Source of the DNA: Ophiosphaerella korrae
Taxonomy: Eukaryota > Ascomycota > Dothideomycetes > Pleosporales > Phaeosphaeriaceae
NCBI GenBank assembly: GCA_028456385.1
Contig: JALNQF010000044.1
Coordinates: forward strand, 186,001-250,000
Reading direction: 5' to 3'
Length of the DNA stretch: 64,000 bases
Shown here: positions 23,210 through 34,836 of the stretch, in pieces
Layout: each line of letters opens with the position of its first letter
Position numbering within the stretch: the stretch's first letter is position 1
The notes under the pieces: generated by a model
The model's input: the letters and a program-made list of their open reading frames with translations, nothing else
What the model was told of the DNA's origin: nothing
The model's database searches: none
Program-made: the position numbers and the translations under genes

Positions 23210-24529
23210 CTAAATAAATCCGTCGGCAAGATGCGGTATTATGCGAGCGCCGGTGATGGATGGGTCGATACTTTGGTCGTAGGCATCTATCCCATCGATA
23301 GGAGCGTATTTCTCACACAAATAACACATGTTATTATAGGCTCTTCAACATCATTAGCACCGAGACAACCGAAGAGACGGAACCATAAACTTACGTTTTC
23401 CTCAATGTACTCCCTGGATGCCCGGCGGCGTAGTTGATTGCACCTTTAAGGCTATAGAGTCGATTTCGATCTTCAAATTCATCCGCGGGGTGTGCAGCTG
23501 GGTAGTTACGCAAGTAATGCCAGGTGTAGATCTTTGCCCTGAACACTGAGCTAAATTCACACCTCCAATGTCCAAGTTCCATCTCATTGTGTGCAAAATA
23601 CGATCCCGCATCGAAGAGCAATGTTTCGCCAGTCTCCATGTTGATCCCCATATTGCCTTCCCAGAGATCGCCATGAATGATCGCGGGCTTGATCTGGCGG
23701 CCACCTTCTTGAAGGACCCCGAGCAGGCGAGGAATGACTTTGTTGGCTATTTGTTCGCTGGCGCGCTCCAGCTCTGGCCATGGCCCATTTGTCTCCAAGT
23801 CCAGCTTGCATACACCAAGAAACAAATTTCGGTAGAAGTCAGCCCAGCTTTCCTGCCAGTTCACCGTATGTGCCATCTTGCCGTCGCAGGTTTGAACATG
23901 ATAGCCAAACTTGCCAGTCGGGGACTTGCTGTCTCGGTGCATAGCCGCTAGTTTTGCGCAGAATTCTTCGGGGGGAGGAGCGGTGGCAACGTCCATGTCG
24001 ACAAATTCAGACAGGTAGAAGTATGTGGGTAGGGTTGCGACCTTGTATTTCCCAAAGCCAAAAGGTTTAGGGATAAACTCCGGCATCAGGTTATGGATGT
24101 CCTTGGACGATTCCCACTCACCATTGAGCATGATGCGGCCGTGCTCGCCGTAAGCCACCTAAAATATGCGTTAGCTCGCTCAGTTCATTTGCGGCATAGC
24201 CCACTCGCCTTCAGAAAATATGAATTCTCAGCACCATCCGCGTCTGTAGCTACGACTCTCCCGGTGATCGTCCAAGCGCTCGTCCTGAAGTGCTCTACAG
24301 AGCGGAAGGTGCTTCCTTTTGGCAAGGCTGAGATATGTATCAGTCATTCAATAAGCTGTCGGCGCCATGGTCAAGACGAAGTCTCACCCTGCACTACAGA
24401 TTCGTCAAAAGGAAAGACACCAGCAAGCCTCACGAGCATTTCTTTCACGCTAACCGGGACGGCTTCTGGCTCTTCTGGGGCCTCTCGCACATTTTCTGGA
24501 ACAGCAACATCGACAGCGGCAGTGGCCAT
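23210..24529 (-). CDS. Fructosamine/ketosamine-3-kinase-like protein
   Basis: Four exons on the minus strand (24529-24388, 24327-24209, 24158-23395, 23342-23210) give 385 residues. The PF03881-type fold is related to aminoglycoside phosphotransferases; characterised members phosphorylate glycated amines. Seen: STFRSVEHFRTSAW and SYFLK-VAYGEHGR with the likely ATP Lys, FVDMDVATAP, the catalytic loop HGDLWEGNMG, the metal-binding block LFDAGSYFAHNEMELGHW, and AYNNMCYLCEKY near the end. The second intron uses a GC donor (AAG|GCGAGT) and only that choice gives the family sequence FLK-VAYGEHG. The start lies 535 bp from the divergent NLR. Fungal copies of this family are numerous and their true substrates are mostly unknown. 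Confidence 0.85.
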
Positions 24530-25064
24530 GTTGGAGTTAGGAGATGAGGCCTGTTTTTCAAAGTGACAACTGACTTGAGAATGATAGATGTGTCTGTGGG
24601 AATAGCACCTATTGTCTGGCAAGGAATCAATTCCCTTGCAAAGGGGGGGATACAAGGCTGAAGATCTCCCGCGGGCAGTTGATTACGTCGCTCTTTCATT
24701 ATAAAGACAGGCTATAGATAGGTCGATAGGGGCTACGAACGTTTTGCTCAACTGCTACATACCTAATTTAGCAATAGGCGCTCAATAGCCAATATTGGGG
24801 GCCGAATAGCCCGCGTATGAGCATGCTGATGGTGTGCCCATGCATGCCCTTATATTTGCTTGTTTGGCGAGAAGGATCCCGGGCACCCAGGTTCGGCCCG
24901 GTGGGCACTCGACAGCACCGAGTCTTTGATGCGTCACAGTCTATGTTTGTAGCTTCATTGTTTTGTAATGTATGCCTCCTCTCACCCTCTATTAGACGTC
25001 TTGGGCCTCACTAGGTACATTCAACTAGGCTATTGATTAGTGTAGTCTGGGTGACCCGGTTGAG
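24530..25064. promoter_or_regulatory. Shared divergent promoter region, FN3K-like / NLR
   Basis: These 535 bp separate the start codons of two divergently transcribed genes and must carry both core promoters. No binding motif can be named from sequence alone. Confidence 0.5.
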
Positions 25065-28000
25065 ATGGTATGCTACCCCCCCAGCATCGGGCTTCGCCGC
25101 AGAGCAGCGCAACGACTAACGATAACACTTAGAATTCATTCAGAAAGAATTTATCTCGGTTCAGACGGAATCGGGATGATAATGACGATGGGATCGATGC
25201 CCAGCTGGACGCAACGCGTCGCGTGTCCGACTCTGTCTCGCCACATTTCACTAGTGCGACTGGTGCCGCGCACAATAAGACACTCAATACAATGGAGGAG
25301 CAATTACTGAGTTCAAGATCTCAGTCGCAGAGGAGCCCCAGCAGGAGTCCTGGACAGGATCAGTTGGGTCTTCGGGTAGTTCACCGACCACCAGGAAACC
25401 CGCACGCAGACCTGGTTTTTGTCCATGGACTCGGTGGCAGTAGCATAAGGACGTGGTCAAAGAGCGGCGATCTCAAATATTTCTGGCCCGTGAAGTTTCT
25501 TTCAAACGAGCCTGAAATCAACACAGTCCGCATATCAACATTTGGGTACAACGCCAACTTCAGACCTGGCAGTGGGAAGAATCGGTGGTCAATTCTCGAT
25601 TTTGCTAAAGACTTGCTATATGATTTGAAGTATGCACAAGATGAGGAGATGCCGTTGAACGGTGACCTGGGAATAGGGAAGGCGAGTTTTGTTCAGAATA
25701 TGATATAATCGAGCTAACGACTTAGCAGCGCCCTCTTATATTTATTGTACATTCAATGGGAGGCTTAGTAGTGAAAGAGGTACTACGTTCAGTTGAATTT
25801 GCTTTACTGAAATGCTGATGCGATCAATCCAGGCATACATGCTGGGCCAGAATGACCCAATTTATGAAGAGATCATCAAATCTGTTTCTTCTATCGTGTT
25901 TCTCTCAACACCACACCGAGGTACAAATCTTGCGGAGACGCTGAACCGTATTCTTCAGGTGTCGTTCATGTCGAGCCCGATGCAGTTCATCGCGGACCTA
26001 TCGGCCGGATCACAGACGATCCAAAAACTCAATGAGCAATTTAGACACGTAGCTCCTAAACTACAGATTGTGTCCTTCTATGAGACACGGCCGACAGCTA
26101 TATTGAAGAACGCTCGAGTAGTAAGGCATTTCGGTGGTATCTCGATACGTCCTGACCTTCATAGATGGTTCTTCAGAAAGAGTCCGCTGTCCTCGGATAT
26201 CCTGGCGAGATATCCAAGGCTTTAGATGCAGATCACCATGGAGTTTGTAAATATGATAGTCCTGAAGATCCTAGCTATATCTCCGTCCGCAATGTCCTCA
26301 AAACTTTAGTATGTAAGGCCAAGCCGATAGAAGGGAAAGGTAAGAAGACATTCCTAGAGACAGCAATATTCTGTTGACATAATGCATAGTGGAATCATCA
26401 ACACCGTCCGACACGCAACGCTCTATTAATTTTGAAGAATACCTCCACATAGAATCAAATGTAGATGACTACAATTTCTTTCGCGATCGCTGGACGCCAG
26501 GCACATGCGACTGGATACTAAATCAGGAAGGGTTTAATCGATGGCTCGAAGACGTTGCGCAACGTAGTCGCGTTCTATGGATCCATGGAAATGCAGCAAG
26601 TGGGAAGTCGACCCTATCCTCCTTCATCGTGAACCACTTGACGCAACTTGGCCTGCCTTGTCACTATTTTTTTATCCGATTCTCCAGCCAGAAAAAGAGA
26701 AGCCTGAGCGTTATACTCAGGTCGTTGGCTTGCCAACTTGCGCAATCAATCCCGGATTATGCGGACAAGTTACGTCAACTCGCAGACGCTAATACCGACT
26801 TACAAACGTCAGATTACCGGAATGTATGGCAATGGTTGTATAAGCAAAGCCTGCTCCAATTGAGTATAGACAAACCTTTGTTTCTCGTCCTTGATGGCGT
26901 TGATGAGTCTGAAGCTCCTGGTTCTATCATCAGGCTTCTCATCGACTTACAATCCACTACCATTCCGTTACGTGTCCTTGTAGTCAGTCGTAGGACTCAC
27001 GAACTTTCATCAGCATTTCAGCGAGTTGGACGAGAGATTCTTGTAGAGACCATCCATATAGACGGTAATCGTGAAGACTTTCGATGCTACATCAACCTTG
27101 AGATGGACATGGCCGGCGATCATGCCTTCAAGGACTATATTACACAGCAACTGCTTGAAAGATCTCAAGGAAACTTTCTCTGGGTTTATCTGGCAGTACA
27201 GAAAGTCAATGCCTGTTATACGAGAGATGCTGTAATAGACGCACTGGAGAACCTTCCCCCCGGTATGGAGGCTTTGTACGACCGAATGGCCACAGCAGTT
27301 CATTCCCTAGCAGACACGCGCAATGGGAAGCTTGGCCAACGAATTCTGGAATGGGCAACCTGTGCACAACGCCAACTCAGCATTAAAGAATTGAATGACG
27401 CTCTGGATAGCATCGACATACTCGAGATTCAACGGGCAGTCGATGACTTATGCGGAGGATTCGCGGTCGTCGATAAAGAGGGAATGGTTACTTTGATCCA
27501 TGAGACAGCTCGGGAGTATCTGACAAAGAGGGGTCGTCGTGATCGACCTTCCGTCATCAACTATCGGGCTTCAAACGATGCGCTGTTCAAGAGGTGTTTG
27601 CAACGCCTTACTAATGTTAGGCTGCGAGCCCAAATCCTTCGCAATCAGCCTCCAGCATTGCTCGACTACGCCATGAACTCATGGTTTATTCATTACACAC
27701 AAGGATCATTCACGGAGCCCGAGAATCTGGAACTGCTTGTTGGATTTCTGAAAGGACCGCATATTCTCACATGGATGAATATCGCAGCTCGGAGAAAACA
27801 ACTGAGAGCGATGGTAGTGGCTTCCCGCTACCTCACTGATGTTGTTGTTAAGCTTCGAAAACTGCAGTCTGATGACTGCTTGCAAAATGATCAGACGCTC
27901 AACCTGATTGAAGGATGGGCAACTGATCTCGTCAAAATCGTTGGAAAATTTGGCTTCAACATGATTCGAACTCCAGATGCAATTCACAAATTGATTCCAC

Positions 28001-30210
28001 CGTTTTGCCCTCAAGACTCAGTCACTTATCGACAATTCGGTCGCAAAGAGGCCAAGGCACTGCGGGTGACCCGTCTAACAAGCACCAATTGGGATGACTG
28101 TCTAGCACGATTCTTATTTGACACAGGTGTTATCGCTTCAGCTATTCTGCCGGCAGGAAGCCGGATCGCAATATTGACAAATGTGAGAAAGAGTAGTCGT
28201 ATCATGATATATCATGCAGCAACATTCGAAGAGCAACGCGTTTTAGAACACCCCGAACGAGTGTTCAAGATCGAAGTCAATAAGCTCGGAAACCTTCTTG
28301 TGAGCTATGGTTACCTGACCACGCGGGTTTGGGATACCAAGACCGGCCAGTGCCTCAAAATTGTTAAGAACCCCCCAAAGAAACCGCGGCCACATACAAT
28401 TGAGTTTACCAACAAAGATAGCGTTGTGCTTGTTGGTGGCGAAGATCGTATATTCCGCTACTTCTCGATTGACGATGATATGCCCGTATGGCATATCAGG
28501 GTCCAAATTGATGAAGAAGTACCAGAAGATGCGATAGTCATGTTTCCTACCTGCTCCTCTCTGAGCCCAGACGGAAACATGGTGGTATTTGGTTACCGTC
28601 AACATCCCGTAACCCTGTGGGATCTGGAGACTGAGATGCTGCTGGGCTCATGCGGTATTAGCCTATCAGAAGCCGATATGACCACCGCTGACGCTACTTA
28701 TGGAGAAGTGTACTCTGTTAAATGGCATCCGTTCAACGGAGACGTTTTCGGACTCACCCAAACTGGAACGCTGTTCAGATGGGATACCCACGAAGATGAG
28801 GCCAACGATAAGGTGGAGACTGGTGGTGATTTTTTGGCCGTGAGTCAAGAGGGTTCCCTCCTTGCAACTGGGGACGGTGTTGGTACAATCAAGATCTTCG
28901 CTTCACCAGATCTGTCCTTGATCTACCAGTTGTCATCACAAGATGCTGTTCTAAATCTTTCTTTTAGCGCCGATTCGAGGCGGCTATATGATATTCGAGG
29001 GCAGTATGCGAATGTTTGGGAGCCCAACACTTTGATGAGGCTTGCAGACGATTCAGAGTATCCTGATCATGGAAGCGATGTAATGAGCGAAATAGAAAGT
29101 CTCGCTAGGTTTTCTCTCCAAACTGAGCACCAGTCAGCCAGGGTTGATAATGTGACCACGCTAGCAGGACAGTCAGTGGGTCCGTTATACTGCTATGGTA
29201 CTGAGGACGGCGTCGCCGTACTGTGTCACGTCGAGTCTGGTAAGATTTTGGAATTAGAGAGGTTAACGAGCTTCATGTCGATTGAACATGTTGCATGGAG
29301 CGATGACGACAGATTTGTTGCAATCTTTGACCTCAGTGGCACAATCTTGTTGAAGCGAGTTGAGAAAATCAATGACCAACAGGGAGACTGGACAGCCACC
29401 AGCGAGTTCAACGTTCAGATACCGTCTTCAAAAGGGCACATTCACCAGATCATCTTCCATCCCGCAGGAAAATTTTTGTTCGCTTTCACACCTCTTGCAA
29501 TATTCTGCATCAGTCTCGATACCCGCGATGTTGCGGAGTCAGAGCTGCCACCCACGGCTGCAAAAATGAAGTGGCTATGCCACTCAACTATGTCAAGCTA
29601 CTTGTTCGGTTTCGGAACATCCCAGATGCTCGTATACGCAGTTGAAGGATTGCATAATGTTAAGCAATATTCCTACTCACCGCCAAGAAATAATGGCTCT
29701 GAAAACCAGTCAGCAGAACTGCAAGGCAACACAAACTTTCGAGCTGACACGGAAACCCTCGGCCGAGTCATTGCCAGTTCCAATTCTCCACACATTCTCC
29801 TAGTAATCTCACGCTCCCCCGGACGATTTGAAAATCACTATCTGCTCTTTACGGTCGCGGATATTAATGCCGATACAACGTTATCCGACATTCTTTCCTA
29901 CACAACGCTCCCGACAGAAGTGACTTCAAATATTAGAGAGCCACTTGGATTCTTGTCGCGCAGTCGTCTCCTATTCCTCGGCAATGACCGCTGGATTAGC
30001 AGTTGTCGAATGACACCCCCTCTTAGGCGTACACCCTCAGCTAAAAGTGCAGACGGAAACACTGGCGTTTCCGAACAATACTACTTCCTACCAAGTGACT
30101 GGGCTACGGGCAACGAAGCCCAGCTTTGCTCAGTCATGCCTGACGGAACTTTGTTGTGTCCACAAAATGGAGAGGTCGCTGCTGTGCAGTCAAACAAGAT
30201 GCGTAGATAG
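25065..30210 (+). CDS. Fungal NLR: SesB-type esterase - NACHT - WD40-like
   Basis: Deduced six exons: 25065-25067 (ATG alone), 25133-25681, 25729-25779, 25833-26120, 26165-26339 and 26390-30210; 1628 residues. Seen: an alpha/beta-hydrolase effector domain with LVFVHGLGGSS at about 96-106, nucleophile elbow VHSMGG with Ser193, and VFLSTPHRGTNLAE; the linker VLGYPGEISKALDADHHGVCKY typical of this class; a NACHT domain with P-loop GNAASGKST at about 422-430 and Walker B LFLVLDGVDE at about 519-528; then a long C-terminal beta-propeller region with degenerate WD units (RVWDTKTGQCLKI, VTLWDLETEMLL, LFRWDTHED). The intron after exon 2 has a GC donor. This is the architecture of heterokaryon-incompatibility and innate immune receptors. 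The ATG-only first exon rests on donor GTATGC, CTAAC branch and TTAG; ATG 25292 is the alternative. Confidence 0.85.
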
Positions 30211-30674
30211 CTCTTACTTGTTTGAACCCCGGTACTGTGAAGCACATTTATTCAAGTGTCAATGATGAGGGTTTGAAGACAATTTTCATGCCGTTTTGGC
30301 TACTTTTTGCATGCTTTACACTTTAAATCGGCTTATCCTTTACGTTGATTGCATGTAGATAGATTATTGAGTTATATACGATCATGAATAACGTTCTAGA
30401 TGAAAGATCTTTGGAAAGGAGAACGAGTAGACGCTGTGGATATGCTATTAGATTTAACAGTGCTGATACTGTGCTCGATGAGGTAAGCAACTTCAGAACG
30501 TCTGAGTCAAACGCAGCCAATATACGTATATCATTGGGTAGAGGTGGTGCGGGGCAAATACGTTTTTTTATACTAACAATCATGCATTTAGTGAGTGTGA
30601 GACAACCTAGGTAACCATTATTCTCACGCCTAAAACTTGGGCTTATCCTCGTTCCATTTAATTCACGTTACACA
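30211..30674. other. Intergenic, 0.46 kb
   Basis: AT-rich spacer between the NLR and the MFS gene, same strand. No gene is recognised. Confidence 0.5.
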
Positions 30675-32216
30675 ATGGCCAGCCCTGACCCAATTGAGGT
30701 GGGCAAAACCTCTGCCCAGGAATTGATCATGCAAGAACCAAATATTGCAAATCCAATCATTGCCAGCGACGAACCATACTCTACCTTCTCACAAGGAACA
30801 CGCTACTACCTGACCTACTCTCTTGGTACTATAATGATTCTCTCCACCCTCACAGCGACAATATATTTCCCGCTTATTCCCGCTCTAAGCACGGATTTTG
30901 GCGTCTCCGTCCAGGCCATCAACTTGACTGTGACCGTATACGCTATTTGCCAGGCTATTTCCCCCGGAATCTTTGCTTCCCTGGCGGATTCGTACGGGCG
31001 GCGTCCTGTATTACTAGGACTGGTCTTGATCTATATATTAGGTAGTCTCGGCCTGGCACTCAACACTAATAGCTACTCGGCTTTGATGGCACTCAGGGCT
31101 GTACAAAGTATTGGTGGCAGTGCAATTCCTCCAATTGGGTATGGAATTGTGGCAGATGTAGCCGTCATGAGCGAGAGAGGCAAAATGCTAGGACCCATGC
31201 TGGCTACGTGTAATGCCATCAGCGCAGTGGGACCTGTAATTGGAGGGGCCGTTGCATTGAAGACAGGAGGGCACAGGTGGGTATTTTTGACGCTACTGAT
31301 CATCGCTGTGATTTGCTTCTTGGCTGTAGGGTTCACGGTGCCGGAGACTGCAAGAGGTGTTGCCGGCAATGGCTCGAGAAATGTTCACGGGATATGGCGG
31401 ACGTGGACAGACGTCTGTTTAAAACGGAAAAGCCGAAAGCGAACACGCTCTCCACCAAGCTCAGAGGAGAAGACATTTCCCGTGGCAAAAGCTAGCCAAA
31501 GCCTCCGAAAAGTCGTTGACTCCTTACGTATCATCCTATACCCCGATGCAGCTGTCATACTCTGGGCGATAGCATCATCCTATGGAATTTATTACACCTT
31601 CCAGGTTGTCATCCCCATCATCTTCGCCGACATATACAAATATAACGAATTAAAAATCGGCCTTGTTTTCCTTCCAGGACTAGCTGGAATGACCATCGGG
31701 GGAATAATAGCTGGAAAGCTTCTTGATACGAATTATGCCAGAGAAGCGCGAAATCAGAATATTGACAGCTCTCAAAGAGAAAAGATGGTCCTCATTAACT
31801 TCCCAATCGAACATGCGAGGTACAGAATGATTATTCCATTCATCATGGTTGAAATGGCGCTTGTTGCCAGCTACGGCTGGGCCGTTCAACGAGCTGTGCA
31901 CCCTGCCGTTCCGATCGTCATGCAGTTCTTCATCTGCGCGCTATCGACGTTGCTAAGTCAAACGGCCAGCGCGTTGCTAGTGGATGTTTTTCCTGACATA
32001 CCCAGCACTGCGTACGCATCGGGCCAGCTTGCAAGATGTGGATTTAGTGCGGCTTCCGCAGCGATCATCGAGCCTCTAGTGAATATTGTAGGGCGCGGCT
32101 GGTACTTTACTATATTTTCGCTGTTGACAGGGCTTGGATGTTTCTTCTGTGTTATTGTCAGCCGGTGGAAGGGAATGGAGTGGAGAAAGAGGAGACTGGC
32201 ACAGGGTAGTAGCTAA
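30675..32216 (+). CDS. MFS transporter, DHA1 drug:H+ antiporter type
   Basis: A 513-residue single-exon plasma-membrane-type transporter. Seen: hydrophilic N-terminus of about 45 residues, a first membrane helix from YYLTYSLGTIMILSTL, motif A FASLADSYGRRPVL between helices 2 and 3, the helix-4 block ALRAVQSIGGSAIPPIG, a central basic cytosolic loop (LKRKSRKRTRSPP), and the family end block QLARCGFSAASAAIIEPL. Helix count by eye is about 12. DHA1 members export drugs, organic acids or metabolites; the substrate here cannot be told. No biosynthetic enzymes lie next to it, so a secondary-metabolite cluster is not supported. Confidence 0.88.
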   Translation: MASPDPIEVGKTSAQELIMQEPNIANPIIASDEPYSTFSQGTRYYLTYSLGTIMILSTLTATIYFPLIPALSTDFGVSVQAINLTVTVYAICQAISPGIFASLADSYGRRPVLLGLVLIYILGSLGLALNTNSYSALMALRAVQSIGGSAIPPIGYGIVADVAVMSERGKMLGPMLATCNAISAVGPVIGGAVALKTGGHRWVFLTLLIIAVICFLAVGFTVPETARGVAGNGSRNVHGIWRTWTDVCLKRKSRKRTRSPPSSEEKTFPVAKASQSLRKVVDSLRIILYPDAAVILWAIASSYGIYYTFQVVIPIIFADIYKYNELKIGLVFLPGLAGMTIGGIIAGKLLDTNYAREARNQNIDSSQREKMVLINFPIEHARYRMIIPFIMVEMALVASYGWAVQRAVHPAVPIVMQFFICALSTLLSQTASALLVDVFPDIPSTAYASGQLARCGFSAASAAIIEPLVNIVGRGWYFTIFSLLTGLGCFFCVIVSRWKGMEWRKRRLAQGSS

Positions 32217-33588
32217 CTGTCGCAGAAAACTCCTATATTTGGAACTGCTCGCTAGAGCAAATCAGCCTCTGCTCGGATGGCGAAGCTCTGATCACCGAGA
32301 ACTCGCTCGGCGGAGCTCTGAGTATAAGAGCTCTACCAGTCAATAGCTAGTAGAATCAATGATCTATCTCCCACTCATTCCTAAGCTCGTGTTTTCCGTC
32401 ACACTAACGCATAACGGGATATGATTCAGCAATTAGCTCTGGCGCCCTTCTGATTTGAATTACCTTTGTACTTCGAGTTATGGATAAATAAAGGAGCGCT
32501 CTGTTCGACCGCGTGTGCTGTTAACACCTAGGTGCTCTCGTAATTGATTACAAAGTAATAGTGTTCTAGTGTTCTAGTATATCTAAGATGGCACTTATTC
32601 GGCCGTGAGAAAACTATATTCGACCACATGTTTCTTTGGCAATACCTGCATGCATACGGCTACTCGCGGTGAAGTCAAGTAAATATTCCAACCATCTACA
32701 TTATATAGGGCTAGATACTTCTTCTGTGAGTACCTAGGTAGAATCTCCATAGATGCGTAAAACCTAAGCATAGAACTAAATCACATACTATGATACTTGC
32801 AATAATTATCTGTGGATATATAGTAATTAAAAAGTAGGAGCAGTAGTGATAGAGCAGGCAGCCAAAGGGATCTCCCCTATCTAAACCCTATACCTCAGGT
32901 TTGAAGATAGCTCAATATATATTGTGGTGTAGTAGAACTGCACGTATCAGTAAGCACGAGGTTAGCGGCTCCACAGGCAGAGCCTCAAGTAGGATCGAAT
33001 TGAGTAGAGCAACCGACACCAACTCGTCATGTAGCTACTCAAGCCATATATTCCAACTCATCTCGCCGACTGCGGGTCGCCGACTCCCACCCAACAACTG
33101 TCTCTTTGGAATTTAGGTAACCAAGATATTTGCTTCCAGCAAAAGCAGCTGCATACATACAGTTGTTGCCGAGCAAATTACGTAGCCAAATACTAGTAAA
33201 AGCTTATTCGCGTTACTTGTAAGCTCTGAATGGCACAATCCTCAATATGTATAAAGGTAATAGTGGATTTGGAAGGCTGAAGCTGCAACTTCGTATACAC
33301 TTAGTTGCATATGATATTCCATATATATTTGGGTCGGAAAGGCATTTCAGTACATCACTATATTTTGAAAATCTTCTTTTAGGCAAACTCCAGACACAAG
33401 TGCTCCACTGACACAGTACGTTCCGACAAAACCGATACAACACTTATTAAGTTCATCCTTTTTTTTTTTTTTTTTAACATGAAGTGATTATCGTTCAATA
33501 CTATCGTCCTTGCTTCAATATTTCAATATGTCAACAAAGCATGTAGTCACCCCCCCTGCCGCGAACTAAATCGACCTTCCTCTCATCT
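32217..33588. other. AT-rich intergenic region, 1.4 kb
   Basis: It marks the end of the accessory-looking block. It is rich in TA and A/T runs, including a run of 18 T at about 33459-33476, and only short frames occur. It could be decayed (RIP-like) sequence, but no transposon similarity is visible. Confidence 0.45.
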
Positions 33589-34792
33589 TCACAAAGTCCC
33601 CTCCCTCTCAACCATAACGCCCCACGCCCCAACCCTAAAAAAAAAACCTTCCCTCGACCCACTTCCAGCCCCAACCTTCCAACACTCAAACCTCCCCTTC
33701 GCAACCGCACTCCACCTCTCTGCCCTCCCCGCTTCCGCCTCCTCTACACTCACCCTAGGCCCAAACCGCAACACCTCAACCCGCCTGACCGCCAGTCGCG
33801 TGACGCCCGTACCCTGCGGCCATGCTGCGGGCAGCACAGGGCGGAACGTGGTTGGCGTCGTCGAGCGGGAGGATAAGATGGTGGCGCAGGAAAGGAGGGC
33901 GGCGAGGTCGTGCAGGGCGGACGTCAGATGCGTAGACGCAGGGGCAAGCGTACTCGAGGCACGCAGCTCGTGCGCGTAGGCGTCGATGTCGTCTAGTATC
34001 AGAGAGTGGATGCGGCGGTGAGAGCTTTTGTGGCGGGGGAAGTCGAAGAGGTAGGTGGGGAGGGCTGTCAGCGTTGCTAGTATCGAGGTCCAGGACTGGG
34101 GGTGGAAGATGTGGAGGTGGGAGAGACTTTGGGATATTATTGTTTTGAGGGTGGATTTTGTTTGCGAGTCGATGGGGTGGGGGGAGTTTAGGGCGGTGGT
34201 GAGGAGGGCGAACATGGTGGTTGCAAGGCGGGGGATGCTGAAGTGGCGTAGGGGGTCCAGGAGGATAACGGCGGCATTTTGGCCTGCTAGTGGTTTGTTT
34301 GAGATTGAAGCTGGAAGTATGGCGTGGGCGATAATGAGGTAGAGAAGTGATGTTTTGCCTGCTCCAGAGATATGGTGTGTAGCTGGTGGCGAGATAAGTT
34401 CGATGATTGGCGGACTTGGACTGGCAAACAGGACATCGAGCTCCGGTATGCCAAAGAAAGAAACAGATGATGCGTTTTGGTCCTCGCTACTTCAGTTGTC
34501 AGTATCTTGAAAACATCCAAATCTAGCACCAAAACGACACATGACTCGCGCAACCCATACCAACACCACCAGAAAGAAAGAAAGAAACAAACAAACAAAC
34601 AAACAAACATACCCATCCCATCCCGCAAGCCTCAACTCGCGAAACGCCGTAAAAACCTAAACGCAAGTCAGCAACACATGTTGTCCCAGTAATAACATGC
34701 CCACCATTTACCGAGCTCAAATCCTCAACCTCCACCTCCTCCAACAACCTCTCCCCCAACTTCCTCGCCCCCTCACCCACATCCCCACTCAT
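33589..34792 (-). CDS. XRCC2-like RecA/Rad51 paralogue
   Basis: Three exons on the minus strand (34792-34712, 34656-34613, 34486-33589) give 340 residues. Rad51 paralogues of this group help homologous recombination. Seen: an N-terminal MSGDVGEGARKLGERLLEEV, then FFGIPELDVLF as in XRCC2 family starts, a nucleotide-binding core GAGKTSLLYLII at about 83-94, an ILLDP strand, and the Walker-B-like LILDDIDAYAHE. The glycine expected five residues before the GK of the P-loop is a His, so ATP binding may be weak. Intron 2 (126 bp) contains an AAAG/AAAC simple repeat. Its start lies 44 bp from the divergent SOM1 start. The family call rests on motif layout. Confidence 0.7.
34570..34608. repeat. (AAAG)n(AAAC)n microsatellite in an intron
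   Basis: About four AAAG and six AAAC units on the plus strand, inside intron 2 of the XRCC2-like gene. Confidence 0.85.
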
Positions 34793-34836
34793 CCTCTCGT
34801 CCACCCACACCCACCCACGTCAAATCCGTGCGCAAA

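Noticed and set aside
20132..32216. Secondary-metabolite gene cluster
   Set aside because: An MFS transporter is present but no synthase, tailoring enzyme or cluster regulator is seen.
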